Source: Clarkia xantiana subsp. parviflora (Eukaryota > Streptophyta > Magnoliopsida > Myrtales > Onagraceae). Taken from it: DNA of 64,000 nt. The stretch spans positions 47,855,452 to 47,919,451 of the forward strand of contig JAPTYO010000002.1 of assembly GCA_036873135.1 (NCBI GenBank). The letters run 5' to 3'. Numbering within the stretch: the stretch's first letter is position 1; every line of letters starts with the position of its first letter. A model generated the notes under the pieces. That model saw only the letters and a list, made by a program, of their open reading frames with translations. It was not told the origin of the DNA and made no database searches. Positions 1 through 10,031 of this stretch are shown one piece after another. Position numbers and translations under genes: made by a program.

Positions 1-595
1 TTAATCCACTGAGAGTGGGGGGACCATCAGCACCAAGGGGAGGGGATATGGGCCAAGTGACGCCTTCTCGAAAGAAAAAATAATAATGCTTCCAGTTTAC
101 ATTATAAGACTTAAGCCCAACCACCAATTCTTTGGCCGATTTCCAAGAAAGTTGGTCATCTGAGGGCCATCGACCTTTGAAACCAAAGATAACCGACTTG
201 CTTCTCAACAATTGGTAGAAGAATCTAAAGACTTGAAGGGTGTACGTCCAATTATAGACATCGCAAAAACACTGAAAACCAACCCATAAGCGGATAGCAT
301 TGACTGTAAGCTGGCAATGATGTATCCCATAATGCTCACAGAGTTCATCCAACTCTGTGCAAAAAGGAAATCGGAGCCCCGTCTCAATCTGGCCCGCATA
401 TACTGGGACCTCTCCAACCCTAGCCCTATATCCTTGTCTAGGGGGACCAGCATAACGAGGGCCTTCATGATCACTCAGATTACCTAGGGTCACGGCTTTT
501 ACGAAAGCGACGCCAGACAATTTATTTAATTTGGGAGACTCATGAAAAGAAGGGATGAACCCTTGCGACCTACCTTGTTGGAATTGAGCAGCCAT
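1..595 (-). CDS. Antisense accessory ORF of TAT-G, N-terminal part (PF04195-like), incomplete
   Basis: One reading frame runs open from the ATG at 595 to the window edge, about 198 residues, and the protein continues outside. Near residue 70 it has GQIETGLRFPFC followed by a segment with IRLWVGFQ and YNWTYTLQVFRFFYQ. These line up with GQISAGIRFPFC and IWNAFQVL in the accessory proteins of TAT-A, TAT-C and TAT-D, so the call is the plant 'putative gypsy type transposon' domain (PF04195-like). That family's biochemical role is not known to me. The gene is antisense to its element and near the 3' LTR, as in other Tat elements. The frame stays open upstream of the ATG almost to the TATA box, so an earlier spliced start is possible. 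No stop is seen in the visible part. Confidence 0.7.
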   Translation of the reverse strand, partial: MAAQFQQGRSQGFIPSFHESPKLNKLSGVAFVKAVTLGNLSDHEGPRYAGPPRQGYRARVGEVPVYAGQIETGLRFPFCTELDELCEHYGIHHCQLTVNAIRLWVGFQCFCDVYNWTYTLQVFRFFYQLLRSKSVIFGFKGRWPSDDQLSWKSAKELVVGLKSYNVNWKHYYFFFREGVTWPISPPLGADGPPTLSGL

Positions 596-794
596 GGGAG
601 TCTGAGAAAGGGATCGAAGGAAAGAAGCTTCTCGAATCGGATCGGAAGGACCAGCAGTGGCGATTCCAACAAGAATTCTCTCTTCAGGAGCGCAAGGACG
701 AGGCGAGCTAGGGTTAATGAAGAAAACACTATATTGATTCGCCAGGATGACTAAAAACGAGAGCAGGAAGTACAATATGAAGAGTAAATGGTGG

Positions 795-802
795 TATTTA
801 TA
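795..802 (-). promoter_or_regulatory. TATA box of the TAT-G accessory ORF
   Basis: The minus strand reads AGTATAAATACC here, about 200 bases upstream of the ATG at 595. It is the only strong TATA motif in the gap 596-1126. That gap otherwise holds only the accessory gene's leader, unique-looking spacer and the polypurine tract. It is analogous to the TATA boxes 163-166 bases upstream of the accessory genes in TAT-A, TAT-C and TAT-D. Confidence 0.55.
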
Positions 803-1113
803 CTAAAAAGTATTAACCGCTTGACTTCCCAAGGATGGTTTTACGAGGTCTGGCATTCATTGGGTCATTCCCTGACAAAATAACCGTTTCCTTGCACCTG
901 CCAATGGCTTATCGAGGTGACTCTCCAGCTTCTCCTAGACCAACAGTTAGGAAAGCCATAGGGACTAGCATCTCGCCTCGACTAGAGGTATCCTCTTTTA
1001 GCCTATCCAACCGAGGTTAAGTGAACTAATAGAGAAGGAATCTCGCTCGAACATTTTCAAGAATTATACTCGACTAAAGACCTCCTCTTCATAAATGTAG
1101 TTGACGACTTAAG

Positions 1114-1126
1114 TCTCGGGGGCAAG
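1114..1126 (+). other. Polypurine tract of TAT-G
   Basis: TCTCGGGGGCAAG lies immediately before the LTR start. It closely resembles TGTCTTGGGGGCAAA in front of the 3' LTRs of TAT-A and TAT-B. It primes plus-strand DNA synthesis in LTR elements. Confidence 0.75.
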
Positions 1127-1909
1127 TGTTGGGTTACGATTAAACGACAAAGACTAGATCCAAGTACGTTTATTGACGAGGTTGACGAATCGTCGACCAA
1201 CCTTGTTTGGAATGGTGAAACAAAGGTAAAATGTCGACTATCATTTGAGGAAGTCGACTTTCAGAACATGATTAACAAAGATAGAAGCAACCAAGCTACC
1301 AGACCTCTATTTTAAAGAGTAAGTCGAGTCGACCATTAAAAGCTCTTTCAGAAGTAAACCTTCCTCCTAAGGAAAGGTACGGGTGACGACCTGTTTCCAC
1401 CATCCTAGAAGTAAACCTTCCTCCTAAGGAAAGGTACAGGTGGCGACCTGCTTCCACCGCCCTGGGAGTAAACCTTCCTCCTAAGGAAAGGTACAGGTGG
1501 TGACCTGCTTCCACTGTTGAAGGAAGAAACCTCCTTGACTAAGAAAGGATGAGCTGGAAACCTGCTTGTCACCTACTTGAGCTGACTCTGGAAAAAACCC
1601 TCCCCAGAGGATAACCGCCCCATGAAGTCGGTAACATTTTCCCTATAAATAGGGGCTCACTTTCATTATTTAAGCTGGAAGATCTATCAATTACTCTATA
1701 TTATTCTCTCGATATCCATTACTGACTTAAGCTTCGGAGTGGAATCAGGGGCCATCCCCACCTCTTTTTAGGTCCTCGCCTAGCACAAAGCCACCAAAGG
1801 AAACTAAGTGTCCACGCGACCAAGAAAGATACCTGAGTGAGCTAGCTCCCAGCGAGACTTAGAAGTCCACTACTCAAAGTTCCAAGGCCACGTCATTTTG
1901 ATCCCAACA
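1127..1909 (+). repeat. 3' LTR of TAT-G (783 bp)
   Basis: It starts TGTTGGG and ends CCCAACA, a short inverted terminal repeat. It contains a TATA box (CCCTATAAATAGGGG, TATA at 1644-1651) and a 57-bp tandem repeat. A diverged copy in the opposite orientation is LTR-J at 57285-57950, which shares the repeat block and the terminal TGATCCCA(A/G)CA. Confidence 0.85.
1351..1521 (+). repeat. 57-bp tandem repeat inside the TAT-G LTR
   Basis: Three units begin with AGTAAACCTTCCTCCTAAGG at exactly 57-bp steps (1353, 1410, 1467), and a degenerate fourth follows. They sit upstream of the LTR TATA box, in the U3 part. LTR-J carries the same block in reverse. Confidence 0.85.
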
Positions 1910-2366
1910 ACGCCGACCATTGTGTCGATCTGGATGATCGTACGTCCAGCACAGGGGGAGTGTTCCTCCTTGCTAATGCCGCCATTTCATGGACGAGCAA
2001 GAAGAAAATTGTGTCACGCTGTCCACGATGGAATCAGAATTCGTAGCTCTCTCTAAGAATGCACAAGAAGCAGTCTAGATTAAAAGGCTTCTAACTGCAA
2101 TACTTGGTGGCGATGTCGAGAATAAACCTGTGAAGGTCTTCTCTGACAGTCAAGCAGCCATTGCGGCAGTTAAGAATCCAAAGTACCTTAGTAGGACCAA
2201 ACACATTGATGTGAAATATTTATATGCTAAATCTATGGTAGAAGACAATATAATCACTATGGAATACTTGTCTGCTGATAATATGATTGCAGACCCATTA
2301 ACTAAACCACTACGCATGGAGATATTCGAAAAGCACGTAAAACTAATTGGATTGCGTAGGGTTTAG
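1910..2366 (+). pseudogene. Copia RNase H C-terminal remnant (COP-F)
   Basis: The translation shows the copia RNase H series: DLDDRTSSTGGVFLLANAAI, then SWTSKKK, MESEFVALS, FSDSQAAI, RTKHIDVKY, and MIADPLTKPL near the end. It normally degrades RNA-DNA hybrids as the C-terminal domain of the copia polyprotein. It is broken: the left end is cut by the TAT-G LTR, one base is missing near 2022 between SKKKIVSR and LSTMESEF, and a TAG stop lies at 2076-2078. The last 79 codons are open to the native stop. Lineage below Ty1/copia is not certain. Confidence 0.85.
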
Positions 2367-2929
2367 AAATGGCATGTATATGTGATAACATTTTGATATT
2401 AGAAAGTTACATTTTGTAAGCGAAAGAATTGCAACTCAGTTTATGATCAATCGTCGTCATATATTTTTTATTACATCAGATTTAGGGTCTATAAACTAAG
2501 TCGTAGGAGGACGCAATCCTCTGCCAAACTATGTCGAATATGGGCCTTACCTAGTCACACAGGTACGGTAGTCTTGCGGTGGAGGGCGGCCTCTACCAAG
2601 CAAGACTAGCTAAGAGTCAGGGGGATAAAACTAATTAAGAAAAATGATTATCTAGTTTCGAAGTAACTCGACATGATCTTCGTTTTGCATATCGCCGTGA
2701 TGAACATCGTTCATCATTATGCCACATTCTGGGCCAGATGAGAATCTGTTATAGCATGACTGACATATCCCTTTCCTGTCAACCCACAAGGTTCAAGTAT
2801 GCTATCAACGTGTGCTTCATACTACGCGTGCCACGTTCGACCACAGGGTCACAACTTGGTTGTGTTAGGAAGGAATCATCGAGATTCTGGCGGGCGCAAA
2901 CTTCTTCACCTCGAGCGTGTGATTGATCC
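2367..2929 (+). other. COP-F 3' untranslated region, left part
   Basis: No gene is seen. Short open frames here lack any recognisable domain. The stretch lies between the RNase H stop codon and the TAT-E insertion point. It ends with GATCC, the left copy of the TAT-E target duplication. Confidence 0.6.
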
Positions 2930-3584
2930 TGTTAAGTCTGTTTCCACTTGGGTAACTTCGGGCTTCTTTCCCACGAACGGGCTCTGGATGTGTGCTCAGG
3001 AACGGGTATCTGTCTGTATGTTGTGAACCTTTGAAACACGATCCTCGAACTAGTCTTCAACTTCCCGACTTTGATCTCTCGAAATCCGGGTCCTGCACAA
3101 GGGGCATTAACTAGCGTGGAAGAGGGGGGGGGATGCTGGTTGGGCCCTCTCCGACGCTCAAGTCAAAATCTTTAGAGAGAGAAAGTATTTAGAGAGAAGT
3201 CAGAGCACCCAAAAGCCAGAATGAGGGAGTTGTCTAAAATGAGAGACCTAGGCCCCTATTTATAGGGAACCAAAGGATCGTGCCCAGTTTTGAACGGTTT
3301 GATGCCGGTATAACGGAAAACGTATACCGTCATCAAGGTGGACTATGCGCGCACTGACTTCTCGTACTTGGAAAAATAATCGGAATAAGCGCGCGGAGAA
3401 CGTCGGTAACCCGGACCTACTCGAATTTCCTTAGGGCAATCCGGAAGTCCCCCGGTCCGGGTACTGTACGTATTCTGGACCGTTTTGGACTTGGGTGTCC
3501 GCGGAAGCGTTCTTTTACGAGTTTTGGAGTATTTTGTGAGGTCCGAAATGTAAATACGAAGCCGAATTGGACAGATATATAACA
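2930..3584 (-). repeat. 3' LTR of TAT-E (655 bp)
   Basis: It matches the LTR at 53794-54475 across its length. The minus-strand TATA box (TATAAATA at 3257-3264, inside CCCTATAAATAGGGG) marks the promoter. It lacks a roughly 27-bp stretch near the repeated GCAATCCG motifs that the 5' copy has. Confidence 0.9.
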
Positions 3585-4223
3585 CTTGCCCCCGTGTCAA
3601 GTAGCGGTTCAAAACCCATGCTTGACTCTTTTTAAGATAAGATATTCGTCCAATTTAGGTTCGGTACTGACCTCAGGGGTGGCCTGTTTGTCAATTCGAG
3701 TGTTGGGATCATAAATTTGACTACTTCAATTTTCCGCCGTATGTACGTAATCTGTTTACAAGGTTAGCGTTGCGGACAATATGCGTATAACAACATGCAA
3801 TTAACGATATATTCGCAATATCATGTAATGAGTGAAATACTTGTAATAATAAAGAATTATACAACGTGATAATATCATGGTACATGATGTAAGCATATAA
3901 CACGTTGTCAACGTGTAGATGACGACATAGTAAACGGATGACGTCATCATGCAATAAGCAAAACACTTAGAATAGTATGAAATTGGTGAGCATGTACGTC
4001 AACATAAAGCATGATGTAAACATAGAAAATGATGCAAGCATGTAGTATGATGTAAGCACGGAAAATGATGCAAACACTCAATTCACACTTAGATTATAAA
4101 AATAATCACATAACAACCTTGAGTTAGCATCATGTACATATATAAAAATAATAACATGCGTAATGATCTACGAAGCGCGTCATGCAACATTAGGGAGCAT
4201 GTATGTAAAACAAGCATAGGAGA
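3585..4223 (-). other. TAT-E polypurine tract and spacer up to the TAT-C insertion
   Basis: The minus strand has GACACGGGGGCAAG (3585-3598) directly before the LTR, the polypurine tract. The rest is AT-rich, with degenerate short repeats of the type GATGTAAGCAT and AAAATGATGCAA, and no gene. The last five bases GGAGA (4219-4223) are the left copy of the TAT-C target duplication. Confidence 0.75.
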
Positions 4224-4982
4224 TGTTGGATCACAGGCGAAGCTCCGTTACGTCCTTGAAGGAAAGCTTGGACTCCCGGGCTCCGCGTAATCCTGCAAAA
4301 GGGGATGACGTGGGTGGTGACCCAGAATCCCTCTCCGATGCTTAAATGAGTATGGTGATCAATGGGTGGTAAGCAAAGAGTCTAAGCTCGTATTAGATGA
4401 TGGTTTTCTGAGGTAACTTCCTCCTTTATATAGGAGGGGAAGTTACTCAGTTACCTGTTACTGCGCCTGGCAGTTTTGCCCATGATTCCGTGTATCTCGC
4501 CACGATTCCGCATATCTCGTTTGGGATTCCATATATCTCGCCCCACGCTCCGCGTATCTTACCCGTACTCCGCGTATCTCGGGCACGCCCTGCGTATCTC
4601 GGGGAGTTTATCTCTATCTCTAACCGTCTCCCACTACTCTATCTAGTAGGCGGGTTTCTCGATTTTTATCCTCTGATCACAAGTCCCGACTCCTGTCGGA
4701 GACTCCAGAGTTGTCTCATTCTAGATCACCACCCAGGACCTTCAGTCTCTACGGGACAGGTCCAGCCTCTGCGGGGCTTTATTATCGGGGCCTTTACTAA
4801 GGCATATCGGGGCCTACTCAGAGGCTTCTCATCGGGAGCATTCAGCTCATACATCGGGACCGCTAAAGTCGGGACCCTTCGTGCTAGGCCTCTGGGCCTT
4901 CCAGGCTTTTTACGAGGCCCACTGGACCTACTCGCCGTCCATTGGCTGTTAACGGGGCTAACGATTACATCGGAACCCATCA
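4224..4982 (-). repeat. 3' LTR of TAT-C (759 bp)
   Basis: Read on minus it starts TGATGGGTTCCG and ends GATCCAACA, like the LTRs of TAT-A, B and D. It holds a degenerate 20-bp repeat block based on GAGATACGCGG (about 4480-4610) and a TATA element (CCTATATAAAGG, about 4430-4441). The partner is at 34665-35423. An open frame of 219 codons on plus across this LTR has no recognisable domain. Confidence 0.9.
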
Positions 4983-5502
4983 TTTGCCCCCAAGACATGG
5001 GGGACTTTCAGTTCGTCATGTCTTCTAATTCAGCTTTTCTGACCTCGTTGTCGGAGGTTTTTGTTTTCATACCTTCCGATACCACCGTCGGAGGCCTTTG
5101 TTTTCATCGCTTCCGATACCACCGTCGGAGTCTTTTGCCTTGTGTGTGATTGTTGTATAACAGAGTCTCTTACTCATGATTGCCTTGGGCCCACTAGGCC
5201 CCATGGGCAGTTGCCAAATCCGAGGAGACTCCTCAATTACTGTAGCATTAAATGCCTAGGGATAAGGGAACGACGCCTGAACCAGCGTGATTGTTATTTT
5301 CTGAAAAGGCAGCTGTGACGTCACACACGTCCCTTCCGTGCCTATGATCTTGGCGATTAAGATCGTGTCGTTTCCTCTTCAACGGTGCAGATCAACCCAT
5401 CCAGCTGTCTCCTCCGTACCGTCTCCCTAATTTCAACGATTGTGATTGAATCGTTTCATCTTCAATGGTCAAGATTGAGTCCCTCCAATTTACCCTTTTG
5501 CT
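4983..5502 (+). other. TAT-C polypurine tract and upstream region of the accessory gene
   Basis: The minus strand has CATGTCTTGGGGGCAAA (4983-4999), the polypurine tract of TAT-C. A 37-bp direct repeat with TTCCGATACCACCGTCGGAG begins at 5074 and 5111. The remainder shows no gene and presumably contains upstream control sequence for the accessory gene. Confidence 0.75.
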
Positions 5503-5510
5503 TATAAAAG
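5503..5510 (+). promoter_or_regulatory. TATA box of the TAT-C accessory gene
   Basis: TATAAAAG lies 163 bases before the ATG at 5666 and is followed by a C/T-rich leader. The same element stands 166 bases upstream in TAT-D and about 163-169 bases upstream in TAT-A, so position as well as sequence is conserved. Confidence 0.7.
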
Positions 5511-5665
5511 CTAAAACCCTGGTACTATTCACCTCTTCTGCACTCTCTCGATTTCAGCCATCTTTGCATCCAAAGCTTCATCTCCAAGCTCCTCCTGGTG
5601 TTCAAGTGATCCAAGGCCTTCAACTCTTCCGATCTTCTTTTACCTTACTTCTTCGACCACCGATC

Positions 5666-8402
5666 ATGTCTGGTAAGGGCTTTCTTCTAAGTTTTCATGA
5701 TTTACTTGCTGTTTATGCTTCTTTTCTCAAATCCTTTCGTTTGTAATCGTTCTAGACGAAGCTAGTTCTGAGGTTAGGGCTCCTTTCGTTTTCGAGTTTG
5801 CTGTCAATGAGATATCTGAGGCTTCGTATGAGGCTGCCCTCAGAGAGTGGTGTATTACCTCGGATTGGGAGCCTCGCTTCCCCTATGAGTCCCAAGCTGC
5901 TGTTAGAAGGAAGCACATTATTACGCCTCCTCGGGCAGGGGAGGTGTTCGTCTCCGCTGGACAAATAAGCGCGGGGATTCGGTTCCCCTTCTGCGGAAAC
6001 ATGGTGGAGATGTGCAGCTTCTACAAAACACATCCCTGTACTTTCTCTCCACACGCCATCCGCGTGTGGAATGCCTTCCAACTCTTGTGTCACCGCCAGC
6101 AATGGACGTACAGTCTTCTGCTGTTCCGCACTTTCTACGGCATGAAGTGCAACAAAGCCGGTGTCTGCTCCTTCTCCCCCCGACTCCCCAAGTGGACAAA
6201 GGAGCAACTTTCGCGTTTCGGCTGGGATAGCGAAACTTGGAAGTTCCACAAAGATCGGGTGCTGATTCGTGATTCTGGGTCCGACAACAGCGGATGGAAG
6301 AAGTATTACTTCTTCGTCCAGCACAACATTGTTCCATGGCCTCGATGGGAGGTCGTGGAGGACCCTGCCCCCAAGCTCCAGGACTACACCGAGGATGACC
6401 TCAACACCCTCCAGATGGTTCAACTCTACCGCTGGGGAGACAACTTCATACCCCTCGATGCCAACAAGCTCCAGGAGAAGAACCTGATTACTATCGGAGT
6501 CCGACTCCTCGACTCTGTTTCCAAAGATTTAGTCATCTGGGTAATATTTCTAACTATCTTATTTTTACCTTTGCAGACAAGAAGGCTTCTCTGTTGACTC
6601 ATCTCATTCTGAAGCAGGGCGAGACTGATGCCGTCCAGAGTGGCTCCAAGCGGAAGCGCAAGCTGGTGAAGAAGGGTGCTTCCTCCTCCACTCCCCTCTC
6701 TGCTGCTCCTCCTACCGACGAGCAAGTCGGGGCCAAGAAGGCCAGGCGGGAGGAGATAGATCGGGCCTTCGGGGCCACCACCGTCGAGGAAGGTAAGCGC
6801 GTTCGTCGTGCAATTAAACGGTATAAAAAATTAGTTCCCAAGGAGTTTATCCCCGCTGATCGGAAAACGCGGGTTCAAGAGATCAAGTACATCCTTCGAG
6901 GAGAGATCCCCCGCGTTCTCAAGGCGGGATATTACAACGTCTTTGGGAAGAACCAACACTTCGATCGTCAAATCATCTGGTGCCCTGGTGGTACCTTTCC
7001 TTACTTTATTCGTCCCGCCACCGCAGGTCCCTTGGAGACTCCTGCCCCGACGGAGGCTATCATTCCAGCGGAGACTGCAGCTCCGCAAGAACTGATGCTG
7101 GAGGACGTCCCGGCGGGAGCTCAGTTCCGCCAGGTGACCAATTTGGAAGCTTCTCCTTCTGCCGAGGAGCCTGAAGAGGGGGGCCTGCTTCCCCGCGGCA
7201 GGTTGGGGTCCAGGAGCGTGAGGCCCGCTGTTAGGGACGTGTCCCAGAGTCCTCCTCCTGTTCTTCGCACTCCAACTCCCGAGCCTCCGACTGAGATAGC
7301 TCCTCCCACCACCGGGGTCGAGCCTATCCCTCGTCTTCCGATGGACGATGTGTACAAGATTTACACTTCTGATCAGGCAGCGATGCCTTGGCGTCTGATC
7401 GAACCCTCCACGAGTTTTCGATCCGTCGGGACAATCTTGAGCCTGACTTGGCCCTGCATCTGCTGTCAGGGTCAGTTCCTCCTGCTTTGAGACGGCCACT
7501 TTGCCTGACGCGGGAGGATATCGAAGAGGAGTTCCGTGCCATGGCCGTCCGTCGGATGGAGGTAATACCTTACCGTTCCTCGTTCTCTTCTTTGTTCCTA
7601 CTTTCGACCGCTGAATTCTTTATCTTTTTTCCCTTCGTCTTAGGAAACTGCGGACCAGCAGCGTAGCTTTGCCATCGCCTTGGCTCCGAAGAGCGCTCTG
7701 GAGGAGGCTGAAGCCAAGTCGAACCCTGAAGCCTTAGCCAAGCTTCAGGTGGAACTCGACGAGGCGGTGGCGGCCAAGAACAAGATGGCCAAGGAGAAGG
7801 CTCTCCTCGATGATATGTCCTCAAACCTGCTCAAGAAGGTTCACGATCATGAGGCTGTCATGCGTCGGGAGCGGAAGATGGTCCAGGCGGACCAGCAGCG
7901 GAATGAGGAGGAGAAGAAGCAGCTCATTCATGAGAAAAACGTCTTCGCGGATCTCCTCGCGGAGGCCAAGGCGAAGTTTGAGGCGGAGAGGGCTGAGTTT
8001 TCTGCCAAGCTGGCTGAGGCCAAGGCTCAGGGCCTCGAGGAAGGCCGCCTGCAAGGCCGCGAGGAAGGTCTCCAGCAAGGTCGCGAGGAAGGTCGCGGGG
8101 AATATCGGAACTCTGAAGAATTCAAGCTGGCTGCTGTGGAGTTCTGCAAGTCCGAGGTGGAGGACGTTTTGTTCAACGCTGTCGAGGAACTCTACACAGC
8201 CTACACGGATTCCATTGACTTCACGAAGTCCGAGACTCTTGCCCCCGTTGCAGAGAAGTACTTCAACCTCCCCGCGGAGAGTGAAGAGGCTGCTGCCGTG
8301 GACCCGACTCCGCCAGCTGCGGAGCCTTCTGCCCAAGCCCCTCCAAACCTTGCTCCCTCCGACGCTGCTGAGGATCCATCTTCCAATAAGGACCAAGTTT
8401 AA
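5666..8402 (+). CDS. Antisense accessory gene of TAT-C, spliced, one frameshift
   Basis: The proposed exons are 5666-5672, 5756-6540, about 6582-7561 and 7644-8402. Exon 1 is only ATGTCTG, followed by a GTAAGG donor; TTCTAG ends intron 1. Exon 2 carries the PF04195-like domain (GQISAGIRFPFC, AIRVWNAFQLL, FYGMKCNKAGVC, DSGSDNSGWKKYYFF). Exon 3 is basic, then proline-rich. Exon 4 starts after CGTCTTAG and is a Glu/Lys/Ala-rich coiled coil containing EEGRLQGREEG-type repeats, ending with a conserved EVEDVLFNAVEEL block. Intron 2 lies near GTAATATTT and TTTGCAG, but the exact junction is unsure because the obvious sites do not keep frame. A one-base deletion near 7403-7407 breaks exon 3. The protein would be about 840 residues. 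The function is unknown; an intact relative is in TAT-A. Confidence 0.75.
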
Positions 8403-9270
8403 TGGTTACATCTTTTTAGTCCTTGTTGTCTTTTTCCTTTGTCTCTTTGTAACGGACCTCTTTGGCCTTCTGGCCTTTATATGAGTAGTTTTCTTTCCAT
8501 CTGTTTTGGCACCGATACTCGTTTGCACTTTATCTAAAGCGGCTTTAAATTCGTTACTCAGAACGTTCCGATGCACCCTTTAAGATGACTTCATACGTCC
8601 TTCCGACGTTTTACTCGAGACTTTACCATTTAAGGTTTCTTATCTAATCGGGACTTCACCGCTTAAGGTTTCTCGTCCAAAATCGGGACTTCACCACTTA
8701 AGGTTTTTCGTCCAAAATCGGGACTTCACCACTTAAGGCTTCTCGTCCAAAATCGGGACTTCATCACTTGAGGCTTCTTATCCCTGCCTTTCAAGGCCAT
8801 TTTCACACCCCTTAGGGCTTTTGCTGCGTCTCTACCAGACGGCTTAATCGTACCCTTTAAGGCTTTTTGCCGCGTCATATAGACAACTTACGCGGACCTG
8901 TTAAGGCTTTTTTCGTACCCGTTAAGGCTTTTGGCCGCATCATATAGACGACTTACGCGGACCCATCAGGGTCTTTTCGTACCTAGGCTTTTGGTTGCAT
9001 CATATAGACGACTTATGTGTACCCCGTAGGGCTTTTGTCCGTACCTGTTAAGGCTTTTGGCCACATCATATAGACGACTTACGCATCCCTCGCGGGGCTT
9101 CCAACGTACCTCGGAAGGCTTTTGTCGCGTCACTCAGGACGTCTTACTAACAGTTAGAATAAATTTGAAAGCAATTTGATCGGAAGGCAACTTCTTTTAT
9201 TCATAAATAACTCAAAATAGGCTTACATCGGATCTTATTGATAGACAATTTGCGCCCTTCACGGCGGCTT
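8403..9270 (-). repeat. Tandem arrays of TAT-C between accessory gene and pol ends
   Basis: There are two array types. A 35-bp unit containing ATCGGGACTTCACCACTTAAGG repeats about four times (phase points 8647, 8682, 8717, 8752). It is followed by a longer unit (roughly 65-70 bp) with CATATAGACGACTTACGCGG and GTTAAGGCTTTT, repeated about five times to near 9130. The core CCTTAAGTGGTG (minus) is shared with the arrays of TAT-A and TAT-B. The last ~130 bases are unique spacer. No gene is seen. Confidence 0.85.
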
Positions 9271-9275
9271 ATTAT

Positions 9276-9995
9276 TGATGGGTTCGATTACACCCGTCAG
9301 GCCCTTTAACAGGGAGGAAACGGCAAACAGGCCCACCAGGCCCAAAATGAAGGTCAAGACGACCTAGGAGAAGGGTCCCGACGAAGGGAGTCTCGACACG
9401 GTAAGGTCCCGACAGAGTCGGTCCCGACAGTGGAGCTGGAAGCTCCCGATGAGAAGCCTTTAAGTAGGCCCCGATGATGAATCCCTGAGAATGATTGGCC
9501 CTGTCACGATGACGAGGGGCCCCGAGCGGTGACACAACGAGATAACTCTGGAGTCCCCGACGGAAGTCGAGACTCGATTATCAGAGGATAAGGCCAAGAT
9601 ATGCGGGGCGTGGCCGAGATACGCGGAACGTGGTTAAGATACACGGAGCGTGGCCGAGATACGCGGGGCATGGCTGAGATACACGAGATCATGGCCTAGA
9701 TAAGCGGGATCACGTCCGAGATATGCGGGATACGGGCTAACCACCCCCAACGGTTCATCAGGTACCTGAGGCATCTCTTCGCCTATAAAAGGGCAAGAGG
9801 TCACCTCAGATCACTGACGTTGAGTTGAATATACTTTGATATCTGATTACTTGCCAGTCAGACGAAGTACTCATTTAAGCATCGGAGAGGGATTCTGGGT
9901 CACCGCCCGGTCTATCCCCTCTTGCAGGATTGCGTGGAGCAAAGGAGCTAGGATTGCCGTCAAAGTCCGTACCGGAGTTCCACCGTGATCCAACA
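9276..9995 (+). repeat. 5' LTR of TAT-B (720 bp)
   Basis: It runs from TGATGGGTTCG to GATCCAACA and is nearly identical to 16998-17717. A 20-bp repeat block (9593-9734) lies about 50 bases upstream of the TATA box (TATAAAA at 9784-9790), so the promoter arrangement is visible. The primer site follows immediately. Confidence 0.97.
9593..9734 (+). repeat. 20-bp U3 repeat array (GAGATACGCGG type)
   Basis: About seven units of 20-21 bp, consensus GCCGAGATACGCGGAACGTG, stand head to tail just upstream of the TATA box. The same block occurs in every LTR of TAT-A, B, C and D. Position suggests promoter control elements; that is inference. Confidence 0.85.
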
Positions 9996-10014
9996 TTGGC
10001 GCCGTCTGTGGGAA
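9996..10014 (+). other. Primer binding site of TAT-B
   Basis: TTGGCGCCGTCTGTGGGAA directly follows the LTR. TGGCGCC is the usual start of plant Ty3/gypsy primer sites. The same sequence is next to the 5' LTRs of TAT-A, C and D. I did not assign the tRNA with certainty. Confidence 0.85.
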
Positions 10015-10031
10015 ACAAACAAAAAGCTGAT

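Larger units (their letters stand above)
1..1909 (+). mobile_element. TAT-G: 3' part of a Ty3/gypsy Tat-type retrotransposon
   Basis: This is the right-hand end of an element that continues off the left edge. It holds an antisense accessory gene, its promoter, a polypurine tract (TCTCGGGGGCAAG) and a 3' LTR that begins TGTTGGG and ends CCAACA. The order and strands match the complete Tat elements elsewhere in the window, which supports the plus orientation. Its LTR abuts the RNase H remnant of a copia element, so it inserted into COP-F. The target duplication cannot be checked because the left end is outside the window. Confidence 0.85.

Noticed and set aside
2738..3026. Small plus frames (62 and 75 codons) around the COP-F/TAT-E junction
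   Set aside because: The longer one crosses the insertion junction and neither has a domain.
4490..5149. 219-codon open frame across the TAT-C 3' LTR
   Set aside because: It runs through LTR end and polypurine tract, has no domain, and exists because of stop-poor 20-bp repeats.
5752..6423. 223-codon frame on minus opposite the TAT-C accessory gene
   Set aside because: Mirror frame of exon 2, which has the conserved protein; the minus frame shows no family motifs.
6541..6576. Simple GTAATA...GCAG intron 2 of the TAT-C accessory gene
   Set aside because: These exact ends do not keep the frame in TAT-C, and the same is true in TAT-A, so I left the junction approximate rather than force it.
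7821..8396. 191-codon minus frame and 224-codon plus frame over exon 4 of the TAT-C accessory gene
   Set aside because: Shadows of a codon-biased coiled coil; low-complexity Leu/Arg products.
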